From Actinoplanes sp. NBC_00393 (GTDB lineage Bacteria > Actinomycetota > Actinomycetes > Mycobacteriales > Micromonosporaceae), in contig NZ_CP107942.1 of the NCBI RefSeq assembly GCF_036053395.1, positions 2,694,501 to 2,758,500 of the forward strand: DNA of 64,000 nt. Reading direction: 5' to 3'. Below the pieces are notes generated by a model. That model had not been told where the DNA came from and ran no database searches. It saw only the letters and a program-made list of their open reading frames with translations. Position numbers and translations under genes: made by a program. Of this stretch, positions 41,525 through 49,425 are shown one piece after another. Positions within the stretch are counted from its first letter, which is position 1. Every line of letters starts with the position of its first letter.

Positions 41525-42544
41525 ATGAAGGCCATCATCTACCGCGACAACGGCGGCACCGACGTCCTGGAACTCGTCGACCGTGAGGCGCCGGCGCCCG
41601 GCCCGGGTGAGGTACGCGTCCGGGTCGCCGTGTCCGGCGTCAACCCGACCGACTGGAAGACCCGGTCCGGTGCGACGAATCCGAAGCAGTTCGCCGAGGT
41701 CACCCCGCATCTCGACGGTGCGGGCACGATCGAGGCGGTCGGCGACGGCGTCGATGCCGGCCGGGTCGGCCAGCGCGTCTGGGTGTTCATGGCAGCGGCC
41801 GGCCGCCCGACCGGGACGGCCGCCGAGTTCACCGTCGTGCCGGCCGACCGGGCCGTGCCGCTGCCCGGCGAGGCGAGTTTCGACCTAGGCGCCTCGCTCG
41901 GGGTGCCCGCGCTCACCGCGCACCGGGCGCTGACCGTCGCCGAGGACGGGCCCCGGCGGCTGCGGCCCGGCGCGCTGGACGGCAAGGTCGTGCTGGTCGC
42001 CGGTGGCGCCGGAGCTGTCGGGCACGCGGCGATCCAGCTCGCCCGGTGGGCCGGCGCCACGGTGCTCAGCACCATCAGCGGCCCGGAGAAGGCCCGCCTG
42101 GCCACGGCCGCGGGCGCCCACCACACCGTCAACTATCGCGAGGGCGATCCGGCCGCGCAGATCCGCGCCCACGCGCCGGACGGCGTCGACCTCATCGCGG
42201 AGGTCGCGCTCGGTGCGAACCTCGCCCTCGATCTGGCCGTGCTCCGCACCCGCGGCACCATCTCGACGTACGCCAACGACGGTGGCAAGCCGGTCGAGCT
42301 GGACGTCCGGCAGAACATGATGCTGAACACCCGGTTCCAGTTCCTGGTGCTCTACACGGTGGGCGAGCAGGCGCTTGCCGCGGCGGCCGAGGACGTGTCC
42401 GACGCAGTCGCGGCGGGCGCGCTGCCGGTCGGCGAGGACCACGGCCTGCCCCTGGTCCGCTTCCCGCTCGAACGCACCGCCGACGCCCATCAGGCGGTGG
42501 AGAACGGCGCCGTCGGCAAAGTTCTGGTCGACGTCAGCGCCTGA
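41525..42544 (+). CDS. NADPH:quinone reductase-like MDR family oxidoreductase
   Basis: 339 residues of the zinc-free medium-chain dehydrogenase family. The N-terminal GroES-like half has AIIYRDNGGTDVLELVDREAP and VAVSGVNPTDWKTRSG; the nucleotide fold has LVAGGAGAVGHAAIQLARWAGATVLST (G-G-A-G-A-V-G loop). No zinc ligands are seen, as expected for quinone reductases. It starts 9 bp after secDF; the GTG three bases upstream could also serve. Cotranscription with secDF is likely, though a functional link is not clear. Confidence 0.9.
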   Translation: MKAIIYRDNGGTDVLELVDREAPAPGPGEVRVRVAVSGVNPTDWKTRSGATNPKQFAEVTPHLDGAGTIEAVGDGVDAGRVGQRVWVFMAAAGRPTGTAAEFTVVPADRAVPLPGEASFDLGASLGVPALTAHRALTVAEDGPRRLRPGALDGKVVLVAGGAGAVGHAAIQLARWAGATVLSTISGPEKARLATAAGAHHTVNYREGDPAAQIRAHAPDGVDLIAEVALGANLALDLAVLRTRGTISTYANDGGKPVELDVRQNMMLNTRFQFLVLYTVGEQALAAAAEDVSDAVAAGALPVGEDHGLPLVRFPLERTADAHQAVENGAVGKVLVDVSA

Positions 42545-42550
42545 CGCCGG

Positions 42551-43171
42551 CTATCGCCGGCGCACGGTGTAAGTCAGGTGCGTCACCCGCGGCGAGGACT
42601 CGGAACGGACCTGTTCCAGGGCGATCCGGGACGCGTCCACGCCGTCGAACAGGCGGATCCCGGCGCCGAAGAGCACCGGCGACAGCGCAATCGTGAACTC
42701 GTCGACCAGGCCGGCGTTCACGTACTGCAGGATGGTGGCGCCGCCGCCGGCGATGCGGACATCACGCTCGCCGGCGGCCGCGCGGGCCTGGTCGAGTGCG
42801 GCCTCGATGCCGTCGTCGACGAAGTGGAAGGTGGTGCCGCCCGGCCGTTCCCACGGGTCACGGTTGGTGTGCGTCACGACGAACACCGGCGTGTGGAACG
42901 GTGCCTCCTCGGGCCACGCGTGCTCGCCGGCGTCGAACATGCGCCTGCCCATCACGCTCGCGCCGGTGCGCTCGTACGTCTCCCGGGCGATGTCGTTGTC
43001 GCGCCCCTCCTCGCCGCCGCGACCCAGCTTCAGGTTCTCCCGGAAGAACCGCAGCGGGAACACCCACCGCTGCAGCTCCATCCACTGCCGCCCCATCAAT
43101 TCGTCGACCGACTCGGGCGCGATGAAACCGTCCAGCGACATGGACACGCTGAAGAACACTTTCCCGGCCAT
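42551..43171 (-). CDS. Dihydrofolate reductase family protein (RibD C-terminal-like)
   Basis: 206 residues. It starts with KVFFSVSMSLDGFIA, a DHFR/RibD-like first strand, then ASVMGRRMFDAGEHAW and PVFVVTHTNRDPW, and ends in IAGGGATILQYVNAGLVDEFTIALSPVLFGAGIRLFDG, typical of this group. Such proteins are NADPH-dependent reductases of unknown substrate rather than true DHFRs. It is the last gene of an ArsR-SRPBCC-reductase operon; its ATG overlaps the upstream TGA by one base. Confidence 0.9.
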   Translation of the reverse strand: MAGKVFFSVSMSLDGFIAPESVDELMGRQWMELQRWVFPLRFFRENLKLGRGGEEGRDNDIARETYERTGASVMGRRMFDAGEHAWPEEAPFHTPVFVVTHTNRDPWERPGGTTFHFVDDGIEAALDQARAAAGERDVRIAGGGATILQYVNAGLVDEFTIALSPVLFGAGIRLFDGVDASRIALEQVRSESSPRVTHLTYTVRRR

Positions 43172-43662
43172 CAGCGCGCCATCCCGGAGACGTAGGCCGC
43201 CAGGTTGCTCAAAGTCTGCCGGCCGCCCTCGACCGCGTGGTACTTCTCCACCGCGTCGTCGCGCAGTTGCCTGGTCGGGAACACCGTGCGCATCACGAGC
43301 CGGGTCGCCGCACGGTCCGCCGCGAAGGTCAGGACCGACTCGAAGGCGTTCGGGTCGTCGCGGGACTCACCGTGCAGCAGCGCGATCCGCTCCGGCGCGA
43401 CGATCTCGGTCCACGTGATCCACTCGGGGTAGTCGGTGCCGTCGGGCCCGTGCATCACGAAGTCCCACACGCCGCCCTCGCGGAACTCGAAGTCTCGCGT
43501 GGTGGTGGTGAACCCGTCCGGCCCCCACCACTGCGACAGATGCCGGACCTGCGTGAACGCTTCGAAGACCAGCTCCCGTGGGGCGTCGATGACCCGGGAG
43601 ACCACGATCTCCCGGTCGGCCGCCGACGACTCGGCCTCCGTCTGCTGCCCTGTCCCTGCCAT
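43171..43662 (-). CDS. SRPBCC (AHSA1-like) domain protein
   Basis: 163 residues. The fold is recognised in IVVSRVIDAPRELVFEAFTQVRHLSQWWGPDGF, shown here as a first strand and two helices, then TTTTRDFEFREGGVWDFVMHGPDG and a long C-terminal helix ending LSNLAAYVSG. It is a ligand-binding protein of the Aha1/START-like class. It lies 3 bp downstream of its ArsR gene and is coupled to the next gene by an overlapping stop/start. Confidence 0.9.
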   Translation of the reverse strand: MAGTGQQTEAESSAADREIVVSRVIDAPRELVFEAFTQVRHLSQWWGPDGFTTTTRDFEFREGGVWDFVMHGPDGTDYPEWITWTEIVAPERIALLHGESRDDPNAFESVLTFAADRAATRLVMRTVFPTRQLRDDAVEKYHAVEGGRQTLSNLAAYVSGMAR

Positions 43663-43665
43663 TGC

Positions 43666-44007
43666 TCACTCCTCCTGGGATGTCTGCATGAGGCCCTGCA
43701 CGTAGGCGTCCAGCCGGTCGAAGCTCTCGTTCCAGAACTGCTCGAATCCGCCGACCCACTCGTGGATCGGCCGCAGCCCCCGGGCGTCCAGGCCGTAGAG
43801 GCGCTGCTTGCCCGCCTCGCGAACCCGCACCAGCCCGACTTCCCGCAGCACCCGCAGGTGCTTGGACGCCCCCGGCTGGCTCATCCCCAGCTCCTGGGCC
43901 AGCTCGGTCACCGGTCGCTCACCCGTGCGCAGCAGCGCCAGGATGTCCCGGCGTTGCGGCTCGGCGATCGCGTTGAACGCGTCCGACGTCGTCGCTGCTC
44001 GTGCCAT
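43666..44007 (-). CDS. ArsR family winged-helix regulator
   Basis: 113 residues. The complete winged helix reads FNAIAEPQRRDILALLRTG, VTELAQELGMSQPGASKHLRVLREVGLV and REAGKQRLYGLD. Like the regulator at 16589, it lacks metal-binding Cys and precedes an SRPBCC gene. Upstream ATGs at 44016 and 44019 are in frame, but they overlap the -10 (44015-44020); the -10 to start distance points to ATG 44007 as the first base of a leaderless transcript. The operon ArsR-SRPBCC-reductase is autoregulated through a perfect palindrome between -35 and -10 (inference). Confidence 0.9.
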   Translation of the reverse strand: MARAATTSDAFNAIAEPQRRDILALLRTGERPVTELAQELGMSQPGASKHLRVLREVGLVRVREAGKQRLYGLDARGLRPIHEWVGGFEQFWNESFDRLDAYVQGLMQTSQEE

Positions 44008-44014
44008 GGCAGCC

Positions 44015-44042
44015 ATCATATTCCGATAACGGAATGCGTCAA
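44015..44042 (-). promoter_or_regulatory. Promoter with palindromic operator in the spacer (ArsR operon)
   Basis: On the minus strand TTGACG (44037-44042), a 16-bp spacer and TATGAT (44015-44020), then 7 bases to ATG 44007. The palindrome ATTCCG-TTAT-CGGAAT (44020-44035) fills the spacer. This is a model layout for steric repression and leaderless translation. Confidence 0.75.
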
Positions 44043-44088
44043 GGCGGAGGTGGCCGTGCGCGGGTGCCGCCGTTGTCGGTGACCGAGT

Positions 44089-44610
44089 TCAGCGAGGAGC
44101 AGGCCTGAGGATCAGCGTGCGCGTCCATTCCGATTGCTGTTCGACGACGAGCCGCACCGGGGTTCCCGGCAGCGGAGGCGCGCCGTCGTACTCCACTGCC
44201 TCACCGCAGTCGCCGAACCGCACGGTGAACTCCCGGCTGGCAGGGAAGACGTTCTCGACGGTCGCCTCGAACACGGAATCCACCGGCCACCGCTGCGTGA
44301 TCGCGGCCCACTGCGGGCCGGTCCACCGCCGCCGGAAACGCCGGCTGCGCATCCCGGCGTCCAGCGGGAACAGCCGGACCTCGAAGCCGCGGTGCTGCAC
44401 CACCTCGAACAATCCGGTACGCCCGGCGGGCGGCCACTGCGCGGGCTCCTCCGGCAACTGCAGCACGTCCACCCAGCCGGGAACCGGGTCGCCGACGTCC
44501 ACCGCCATGCCGGCTCGCCCGACCCCCGCGGGAAACCCGGTCACCGTCCCCCGGACCCGCGTTCCCCGGGGCAGACGCCGCCGAACAGCGCTCAACTCGT
44601 CCTCGGTCAC
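44089..44610 (-). CDS. Hypothetical protein with two beta-rich, S1-like segments
   Basis: 173 residues, not recognised. Two similar stretches, GTRVRGTVTGFPAGVGRAGMAVDVGDPVPGWVDV and VFEATVENVFPASREFTVRFGDCGEAVEYDGAPPLPG, given here only by their first parts (GTRVRGTVTGFP and SVFEATVENVFP), have an OB/S1-like strand pattern, with an intervening RRFRRRWTGPQW. The end, GTPVRLVVEQQSEWTRTLILRP, is another strand pair. The GTG at 44610 overlaps the stop of the GNAT gene, so both are cotranscribed. An RNA-linked role is only a guess. Confidence 0.7.
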   Translation of the reverse strand: MTEDELSAVRRRLPRGTRVRGTVTGFPAGVGRAGMAVDVGDPVPGWVDVLQLPEEPAQWPPAGRTGLFEVVQHRGFEVRLFPLDAGMRSRRFRRRWTGPQWAAITQRWPVDSVFEATVENVFPASREFTVRFGDCGEAVEYDGAPPLPGTPVRLVVEQQSEWTRTLILRPAPR

Positions 44611-45062
44611 AGGTCCTTGCCCATGTTGCGGCCGATCTCGGTGAAGCCCAACTGCTCGTAGAGGGCCCGGGCGCCGGTGTTGTGGGCGAAGACGTGCAGG
44701 CCGATCCTGGTCAGCCCGTGGACCCGGCACCAGCGCTCGGCGGCCAGCATGATCGCGCGGCCGTAGCCCTGGCGGCGCAGGTCGGGCTCGACGGCGACGT
44801 TGTAGACGAACGCGGTGACGCCGGTGACCTTGATCCAGAGGAAACCGGCCCGGCGGTCGCCGTCGTAGGCGTACCAGAAATGGTTGTCCGGGGTGGCGAA
44901 CTCCTGGGGAAGCAGCCGCGCGTAGGTGTCGGCGGCCTCCCGGGCCGCCTCCGGCGCCGACTGGCCGGAGGTGGTGAGGCTGCGCGTGTAGTGCGCCTCG
45001 GCGTCGGCCCGCCACGGCTTGTACTGGTCCTGGGTCATCGGTTCCAGCCGTACGTCAGCCAT
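44607..45062 (-). CDS. GNAT family N-acetyltransferase
   Basis: 151 residues. The acetyl-CoA loop is in VYNVAVEPDLRRQGYGRAIML (R-R-Q-G-Y-G) and the last block is NTGARALYEQLGFTEIGRNMGK, so the fold is complete. The N-terminal FLWIKVTG segment is the substrate-side strand. The ATG at 45062 (MADVRLEPM) was chosen; upstream in-frame TTG is unlikely. Its stop overlaps the start of the hypothetical gene downstream. Confidence 0.9.
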   Translation of the reverse strand: MADVRLEPMTQDQYKPWRADAEAHYTRSLTTSGQSAPEAAREAADTYARLLPQEFATPDNHFWYAYDGDRRAGFLWIKVTGVTAFVYNVAVEPDLRRQGYGRAIMLAAERWCRVHGLTRIGLHVFAHNTGARALYEQLGFTEIGRNMGKDL

Positions 45063-45080
45063 GACTGACAACCTAGGCCC

Positions 45081-45740
45081 TTACTCGTAGCGGTACTTCA
45101 GCGCATCCGCCTCCCGCTGCTCGATGTCGGCGATCGTGAGCTCCGGCATCCGCAGCTGGGCCAGGGTCACTTCGGCCGAAGTCGGCTGGGCGTCCGCCGG
45201 CAGCCACTGCTCCGGCTTCCAGGCCGCGCCGCGCAGCAGCGCCTTGGGGCAGTGCGGGTAGACGTCCTCGATCCCCACCACCAGCGCGCTGGCCGGCGGC
45301 TTGCCCACGGCGGTCAGCTGTGACAGCAGCTCCGGGCGGGTGGAGACGCAGGCCCGGCCGTTCACCCGCAGCGTCGTGGTGCGCCCGGGGATGACGAACA
45401 GCAGCCCGGCCCGTCCGGTGGTGATGACGTTCTCCAGGGTGTCCAGGCGCTTGTTGCCGGTCGCGTCCGGGATCGCCACGGTCCGTGAGTCCAGGACGGT
45501 GACGAACCCGGCGGGGCCGCCGCGCGGGGAGACGTCGCAGTTGCCCTCAGGGTCCACGCTGGCGACGAAGACCAGCGAGGCGCAGTCGATCAATCGCCGG
45601 GTCTGCTCGGTGAGCTCGGTCATCTGCTTGCGCACGGCCGCTTCGCTGGGCAGCTCGTAGGTCCGGCGCAGCGTCTCGTGATCGGGCACGGCGTCGAGGC
45701 GCAGCGAGTCGAAGGCACTGCTGGCAAGGGCTGGCGTCAT
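45081..45740 (-). CDS. PPOX-class flavoprotein, pyridoxamine 5'-phosphate oxidase family
   Basis: 219 residues with a split-barrel FMN fold. FVASVDPEGNCDVSPRGGPAGFVTVLD holds the D-x-S-P-R-G block of the MSMEG_1061-type subgroup; RLDTLENVITTGRAGLLFVIPG and TLRVNGRACV are the next strands. The C-terminal KPEQWLP and a helix rich in Glu/Asp follow. Members are F420- or FMN-dependent; which is used here is not certain. It lies 18 bp upstream of the GNAT gene in the same direction. Confidence 0.87.
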   Translation of the reverse strand: MTPALASSAFDSLRLDAVPDHETLRRTYELPSEAAVRKQMTELTEQTRRLIDCASLVFVASVDPEGNCDVSPRGGPAGFVTVLDSRTVAIPDATGNKRLDTLENVITTGRAGLLFVIPGRTTTLRVNGRACVSTRPELLSQLTAVGKPPASALVVGIEDVYPHCPKALLRGAAWKPEQWLPADAQPTSAEVTLAQLRMPELTIADIEQREADALKYRYE

Positions 45741-45782
45741 GCCCCCGACCCTAGTGGACCACCGCGGCCGGCCTCACCGCAT

Positions 45783-45816
45783 TATCGGCCCGCGCCGTAC
45801 TATCGGCCCGCGCCGT
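45783..45816. repeat. Two 16-bp tandem repeats, 18-bp period
   Basis: TATCGGCCCGCGCCGT occurs at 45783-45798 and 45801-45816. Each copy carries the same left arm of the hairpin at 45804-45835, so the terminator arm is duplicated. Confidence 0.8.
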
Positions 45817-45835
45817 CGAAGGACAGCGCGGGCCG
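45804..45835 (-). terminator. Strong hairpin downstream of the LPxTG gene
   Basis: CGGCCCGCGC (45804-45813) pairs perfectly with GCGCGGGCCG (45826-45835) around a 12-base loop. It begins 10 bp after the stop of the LPxTG gene. No T-run follows, as is common in actinomycetes. Confidence 0.65.
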
Positions 45836-45845
45836 GACAGTGCTG

Positions 45846-46814
45846 TCAGTTGGAGCTGGTGAAGCGGGTGCGCCGCTGGCGGGAGAGCAGGAACGCCGCC
45901 GCTCCGGCGACCAGCAGGCCCACGCCCGCCACGACGACGACCGTGGTGTTGGCGCCGGTGATCGGCAGACCAGGGTCGCCCTCGCCGCCACCGGCACCGG
46001 GCGCCTCCCCGGAGGCGGAAGCGGTGGGGCTCACCGTGGCGCCGGCCGACGTCGACGCGGAAGGCGCCGGCTGGCTCGGCGCGGCCGTCGGCTCGCCGTT
46101 GCGCTCCACCTTGAACGTGAAGCTGCCCGCCTTCGCCTTGATGCTGACCTCGGCCTGGGCGACGTCGGTCTTCTTCCAGCCCGCCGGCGGCGTGATCCTC
46201 AGCTGGTAGCGGCCGACCTGAGTGTCCTTGAGCTCGGCGTTTCCGGACGCGTCGGTGGTGACCTGCGCCGTGACGTTGCCCGGGCTGTCGGTGAGCTCGG
46301 TGAACTGGACGACGACACCGGCGACGCCGCCGCTGCCCTGCGCGTCGACGACGCGGACGGTGTAGTCACCGACCTGGCCCGGTACCCGGATGCTGCGGTG
46401 GGCGATGTTGTCGTTGATGTTCTTGTCTTTGTTGGCCGCGGCGAAGTAGTACAGCACCTGGACGTACCCGTCGGCGAGCGCCGCCTCCGGGATGGTGCCG
46501 GTGCGGGTCAGCACCTTCGACTCACCGGCCGCGAGGTCGAACTTGGCGCCGCCGGCGAGCGCGGGCGTCGTCCAGGCCAGGGCGTCGTCCCACTCGCGCA
46601 CCACCGAGACGTCCTCGGCCGTACCGGTGCCGTTGTTGGAGACGGTGACCGTCACGGTCACCGTGTCGCCGACCTTGCCGGTCTCCTGGCTGAACGCGAT
46701 GGCCGTCTTGAGGTCGGGCTGGGCCTCCTCGGCGAGCGCCGGCGAACTGAGCGCCACGGACGCCAGCCCAGCGGTGACGGCCAGGGCCGCTCCGGTCCAC
46801 GTGCGTAGAAACAT
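45846..46814 (-). CDS. LPxTG cell-wall-anchored surface protein
   Basis: 322 residues. A signal peptide (MFLRTWTGAALAVTAGLASV, cleaved near ALA-EE) is followed by a DUF11/CARDB-like Ig domain (VGDTVTVTVTVSNNGTGTAEDVSV), a second domain resembling CNA-B or SpaA (VRVVDAQGSGGVAGVVVQF), then a Ser/Ala/Pro-rich stalk, LPITG (283-287), a hydrophobic segment and the tail RQRRTRF. It is a sortase substrate and should be covalently linked to peptidoglycan. It lies 15 bp downstream of the membrane protein gene and is followed by a strong hairpin. Confidence 0.9.
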   Translation of the reverse strand: MFLRTWTGAALAVTAGLASVALSSPALAEEAQPDLKTAIAFSQETGKVGDTVTVTVTVSNNGTGTAEDVSVVREWDDALAWTTPALAGGAKFDLAAGESKVLTRTGTIPEAALADGYVQVLYYFAAANKDKNINDNIAHRSIRVPGQVGDYTVRVVDAQGSGGVAGVVVQFTELTDSPGNVTAQVTTDASGNAELKDTQVGRYQLRITPPAGWKKTDVAQAEVSIKAKAGSFTFKVERNGEPTAAPSQPAPSASTSAGATVSPTASASGEAPGAGGGEGDPGLPITGANTTVVVVAGVGLLVAGAAAFLLSRQRRTRFTSSN

Positions 46815-46829
46815 CCACTGCTCCCGTGA

Positions 46830-47576
46830 TCAATCAATGAACCGGTGCAGCTTAAAGGCCGCAGACCGCTCTCGCTTGCCCTGAATGCGGGCAAAAATGG
46901 CCGGTGGGCGATCGGACGACGTGAGATGGACAACCTCCCGCACTCGAGAGAAGAAGGCCGAGCCCAGAAGCACCGCGAAGATCAGCAGGTTCATGATCCA
47001 GCGAGGGTCGTCGACGTGCAGCGCCGCGGCGAACTGATTCTTCTCGGCCAGGCTCAACACCGCGGTCGACTGCTCCGCCGCCGCGAAGTCCAACCGGTCC
47101 GGGGCGAAGACCAGATAGGTCCAGATGCGGTGTACGAAGTAGAGCGCGGCCGCGGCGACGAACAGCAGCCGACGGGTGCCGGGCCGCCATCCGAGCACCA
47201 GCAGAACGGGGATGATCACGAGTTCGGTGGGGACGTTCGCCGCGATCGCGATGGGGATGCTCGGCAGGAACATCGTCACCATCGTCTCCCCGGTGACCGA
47301 GGAGCTGTCCAGCGCGGTGCCCAGCATCAGCAGCCCGACGGCCCCGCCGAACGCGAACAGCGCCATGGTGACGCAGCCCAGCGCGACCAGGCCGTCTTCC
47401 ACCCACGCGCTCAACACAGGTCGGCGGCTGATCCCGCGTGCGACCACCCCGATGACCGCTGCCCACCCGGCGCCGATCAGCAGGGCGACCGGCCACGGGA
47501 CGAACTCCATCAATGACAAACCTTGCACCACGACCGTGAACACCGCGAGGAGGACGAACGGAAGACGTTGCTTCAT
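46830..47576 (-). CDS. Integral membrane protein, unknown family
   Basis: 248 residues with about six hydrophobic helices (LPFVLLAVFTVVVQGLSLM, WPVALLIGAGWAAVIGVVA, LVALGCVTMALFAFGGAVG, then AIAANVPTELVIIPVLLVLG, LLFVAAAALYFVHRIW and WIMNLLIFAVLLGSAFF). The C-terminus, about 30 residues, is basic and cytosolic. No transporter or enzyme motif was recognised. It lies between a membrane-bound LuxR regulator gene and an LPxTG gene, all in one direction, which suggests a common unit. The start at 47576 gives the first helix directly. Confidence 0.78.
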   Translation of the reverse strand: MKQRLPFVLLAVFTVVVQGLSLMEFVPWPVALLIGAGWAAVIGVVARGISRRPVLSAWVEDGLVALGCVTMALFAFGGAVGLLMLGTALDSSSVTGETMVTMFLPSIPIAIAANVPTELVIIPVLLVLGWRPGTRRLLFVAAAALYFVHRIWTYLVFAPDRLDFAAAEQSTAVLSLAEKNQFAAALHVDDPRWIMNLLIFAVLLGSAFFSRVREVVHLTSSDRPPAIFARIQGKRERSAAFKLHRFID

Positions 47577-47636
47577 GCCCTCGGACACTAGGAACAACCG
47601 CCGGGCCGGGCATCTGCCGAACGGCCTACCGGCGGG

Positions 47637-47651
47637 GTAAACCGGGTTTAC
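47637..47651. promoter_or_regulatory. Inverted repeat at the end of the LuxR gene
   Basis: GTAAAC-CGG-GTTTAC (47637-47651) has perfect 6-bp arms and overlaps the luxR stop codon. It lies 60 bp upstream of the membrane protein start. It could be a LuxR-type binding site or a short terminator. Confidence 0.45.
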
Positions 47652-48112
47652 TCGAGCAGCCCGGCCTCGCGGCCGTGCGCGACGGCCTGCAGCCGGCTCG
47701 CCGCGTCGAGCTTGCGGAAGATGTGGTTGAGGTGCGCCTTCACCGTGCCGGGCGCGATGAACAGCACCTTGGCGATCTCCGCGTTCGTGCGGCCGGCCGC
47801 CAGCTGCTGCAGCACCTCCAGCTCCCGCGAACTCAGCGGCTCGGCGAGCGTGCGCCGCCCTGGTGCCGGACCGTGTTCCGCCCCCGCCGGGTCGTTCCCG
47901 GCGGCGGGAGCCGGCAGCCAGCGCACGGCCAGCACCGCTATGGCCAGCACGAACGCGCCGAACAGCGGGATGACCCACCACTGCCCGCTGCCGCGCTCGG
48001 CCATCGCGAAGGACAGCCCGACGATGACCATCGACCAGAGGAAACACCCGGCCAGCACGGCGGCGATCAGCACCCGCCCGCGCACAGACGGCGAGCTGAG
48101 CCAGGCACGCAT
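47648..48112 (-). CDS. Membrane-anchored LuxR-type regulator
   Basis: 154 residues. Two N-terminal helices (VLIAAVLAGCFLWSMVIVGL and VIPLFGAFVLAIAVLAV) anchor the protein; a Pro/Ala/Gly linker then leads to a LuxR/GerE helix-turn-helix (LSSRELEVLQQLAAGRTNAEIAKVL and PGTVKAHLNHIFRKLDA). No receiver or sensory domain is present, so it is a one-component, membrane-bound regulator. GGGGAG 7 bp upstream selects ATG 48112. The genes for a membrane protein and an LPxTG protein follow, likely targets (inference). Confidence 0.88.
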   Translation of the reverse strand: MRAWLSSPSVRGRVLIAAVLAGCFLWSMVIVGLSFAMAERGSGQWWVIPLFGAFVLAIAVLAVRWLPAPAAGNDPAGAEHGPAPGRRTLAEPLSSRELEVLQQLAAGRTNAEIAKVLFIAPGTVKAHLNHIFRKLDAASRLQAVAHGREAGLLE

Positions 48113-48167
48113 CGACAAACTCCCCGAGGTCAGGAACCCGCGCCGAGCCTAACCCGGGAAGCCGCTC

Positions 48168-48896
48168 CTACCCGGCCTGCGTCTGCCCTGCCGTCGCCTC
48201 GCGCAAGGTCCGCCACCAGACGGTCCGGATCTCGTGAGCTCCCCAGGCGTTCGGCTCGATGACACCGCAGTACCACAGCTGCCGGTTCACCGGCCGCGGG
48301 TCCGGTTGAGCCGGGTCGCCGGCCGCGGCGCCGTGTCCCTGGAAGTGGGCGTGCACGTCGGCGACCAGGGCGCCATGCCGGCCGGCGGCCGCCGTCAGGA
48401 CGGTGTTGAGTTCGGCGAGCAGGCCTGAGCCGTCCGGCCAGGCCGGCAACCCTCCGCCCGGCAGCACGCCCGTGCCGTCGCTCGGGTCGTACACGGTGGT
48501 CACCACGATCGCCGCCTCCGACCCGGCCATGACGCGCAGCGTGTCCAGGATGCGCTCGGCGCGCTCGGCCACCTGCGTGACCACGCCGCGAGCCGCCGCG
48601 GTGTCACCGTAGGCACCCATGAGGTCGTTGCCACCCATGCTGAGCGTGATCAGATTCGGACGAGCCCGAATCTGCGACAGCTGGCTCTGCAGCACCCCGA
48701 CCGTGGTCGCACCGTCGCGGGTCAGGTTCTGCACGGCGTAGCCGAGTCCCTGCAGGTCCCGCCCCGCCCAGTCGGGGAAGTCGCCGTCCCGGTTGCGGTG
48801 CAGCAGACTGGCAGCTCCCCGCCCGGCCCCGCCGGCGTACGCGTCGATGGACATGGAATCACCGAGGGCGACATAGACCGGCTGCATGACCTCCAT
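48168..48896 (-). CDS. SGNH/GDSL hydrolase family protein
   Basis: 242 residues. Block I is VALGDSMS with the nucleophile S14, block III is SMGGNDLMGA, and block V is replaced by NAWGAHEIRTVWW, with the His kept (AHE). No signal peptide is seen, so a cytosolic esterase/lipase is predicted. Two in-frame ATGs (48896 and 48887) are possible; both fit. Substrate unknown. Confidence 0.87.
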   Translation of the reverse strand: MEVMQPVYVALGDSMSIDAYAGGAGRGAASLLHRNRDGDFPDWAGRDLQGLGYAVQNLTRDGATTVGVLQSQLSQIRARPNLITLSMGGNDLMGAYGDTAAARGVVTQVAERAERILDTLRVMAGSEAAIVVTTVYDPSDGTGVLPGGGLPAWPDGSGLLAELNTVLTAAAGRHGALVADVHAHFQGHGAAAGDPAQPDPRPVNRQLWYCGVIEPNAWGAHEIRTVWWRTLREATAGQTQAG

Positions 48897-49085
48897 GGTC
48901 GGCTGGCCCTCGTTCGAAGATCAACGGAATAACCCCGCCAGGACGCGGCATCTGGATCTGGCGCCGGGCGAGCCCGGCTCAATCCTCGGCGGCCCCGAGG
49001 CGCTTCGGTTGTTTCGGATCGGTCTCGATCGGCAGACGCGCGCCCGGGGGCGGCTCGCGCCGCATCGCGCCCGTATATTGCCCCG

Positions 49086-49421
49086 GTGGTCACCTATATC
49101 CGCTGGTACATGGCAGAGGAAGACCTCTGGTGCTACGACGAGCTCGACGCGGCGCAGTGGTCCCTGCGCCACGTCGAGCAGCGTGAACAAGACGACGTGT
49201 TCATGGCAGCGGCGTCGCTGTCCGAGACTCTGCACGCTCGGGACACCGGCGGATTCGAGGCCGTCCGCGACTACATGGGCTTCTACGGAGTGAGCCCGGA
49301 GGCACCCCTCGACTTTCCCCCGGAGTTCGCCGTCGAGGAGATCACCGCTGACGAGTTCGAGCTGATCTGGTCGGCGGCCCGGGCGGCCCGTGAGTCCGGC
49401 TGGGGCGTTCGTCCGCTGTGA
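49086..49421 (+). CDS. Hypothetical acidic protein
   Basis: 111 residues, acidic and helical, rich in Trp/Tyr at the N-terminus (YIRWYMAEEDLWCYDELDAAQWSLRHVE, of which the first part is shown) and with VEEITADEFELIWSAARAARESGWG at the end. No domain recognised. The start is a GTG at 49086 without a clear ribosome site. It is divergent from the GDSL gene and is followed immediately by the decayed SDR gene on the other strand. Confidence 0.65.
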   Translation: MVTYIRWYMAEEDLWCYDELDAAQWSLRHVEQREQDDVFMAAASLSETLHARDTGGFEAVRDYMGFYGVSPEAPLDFPPEFAVEEITADEFELIWSAARAARESGWGVRPL

Positions 49422-49425
49422 GGAC

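Noticed and set aside
45783..45816. Tandem 16-bp repeats considered as a short CRISPR-like array
   Set aside because: Only two copies, with a 2-bp gap instead of spacers; better explained as duplication of a terminator arm.
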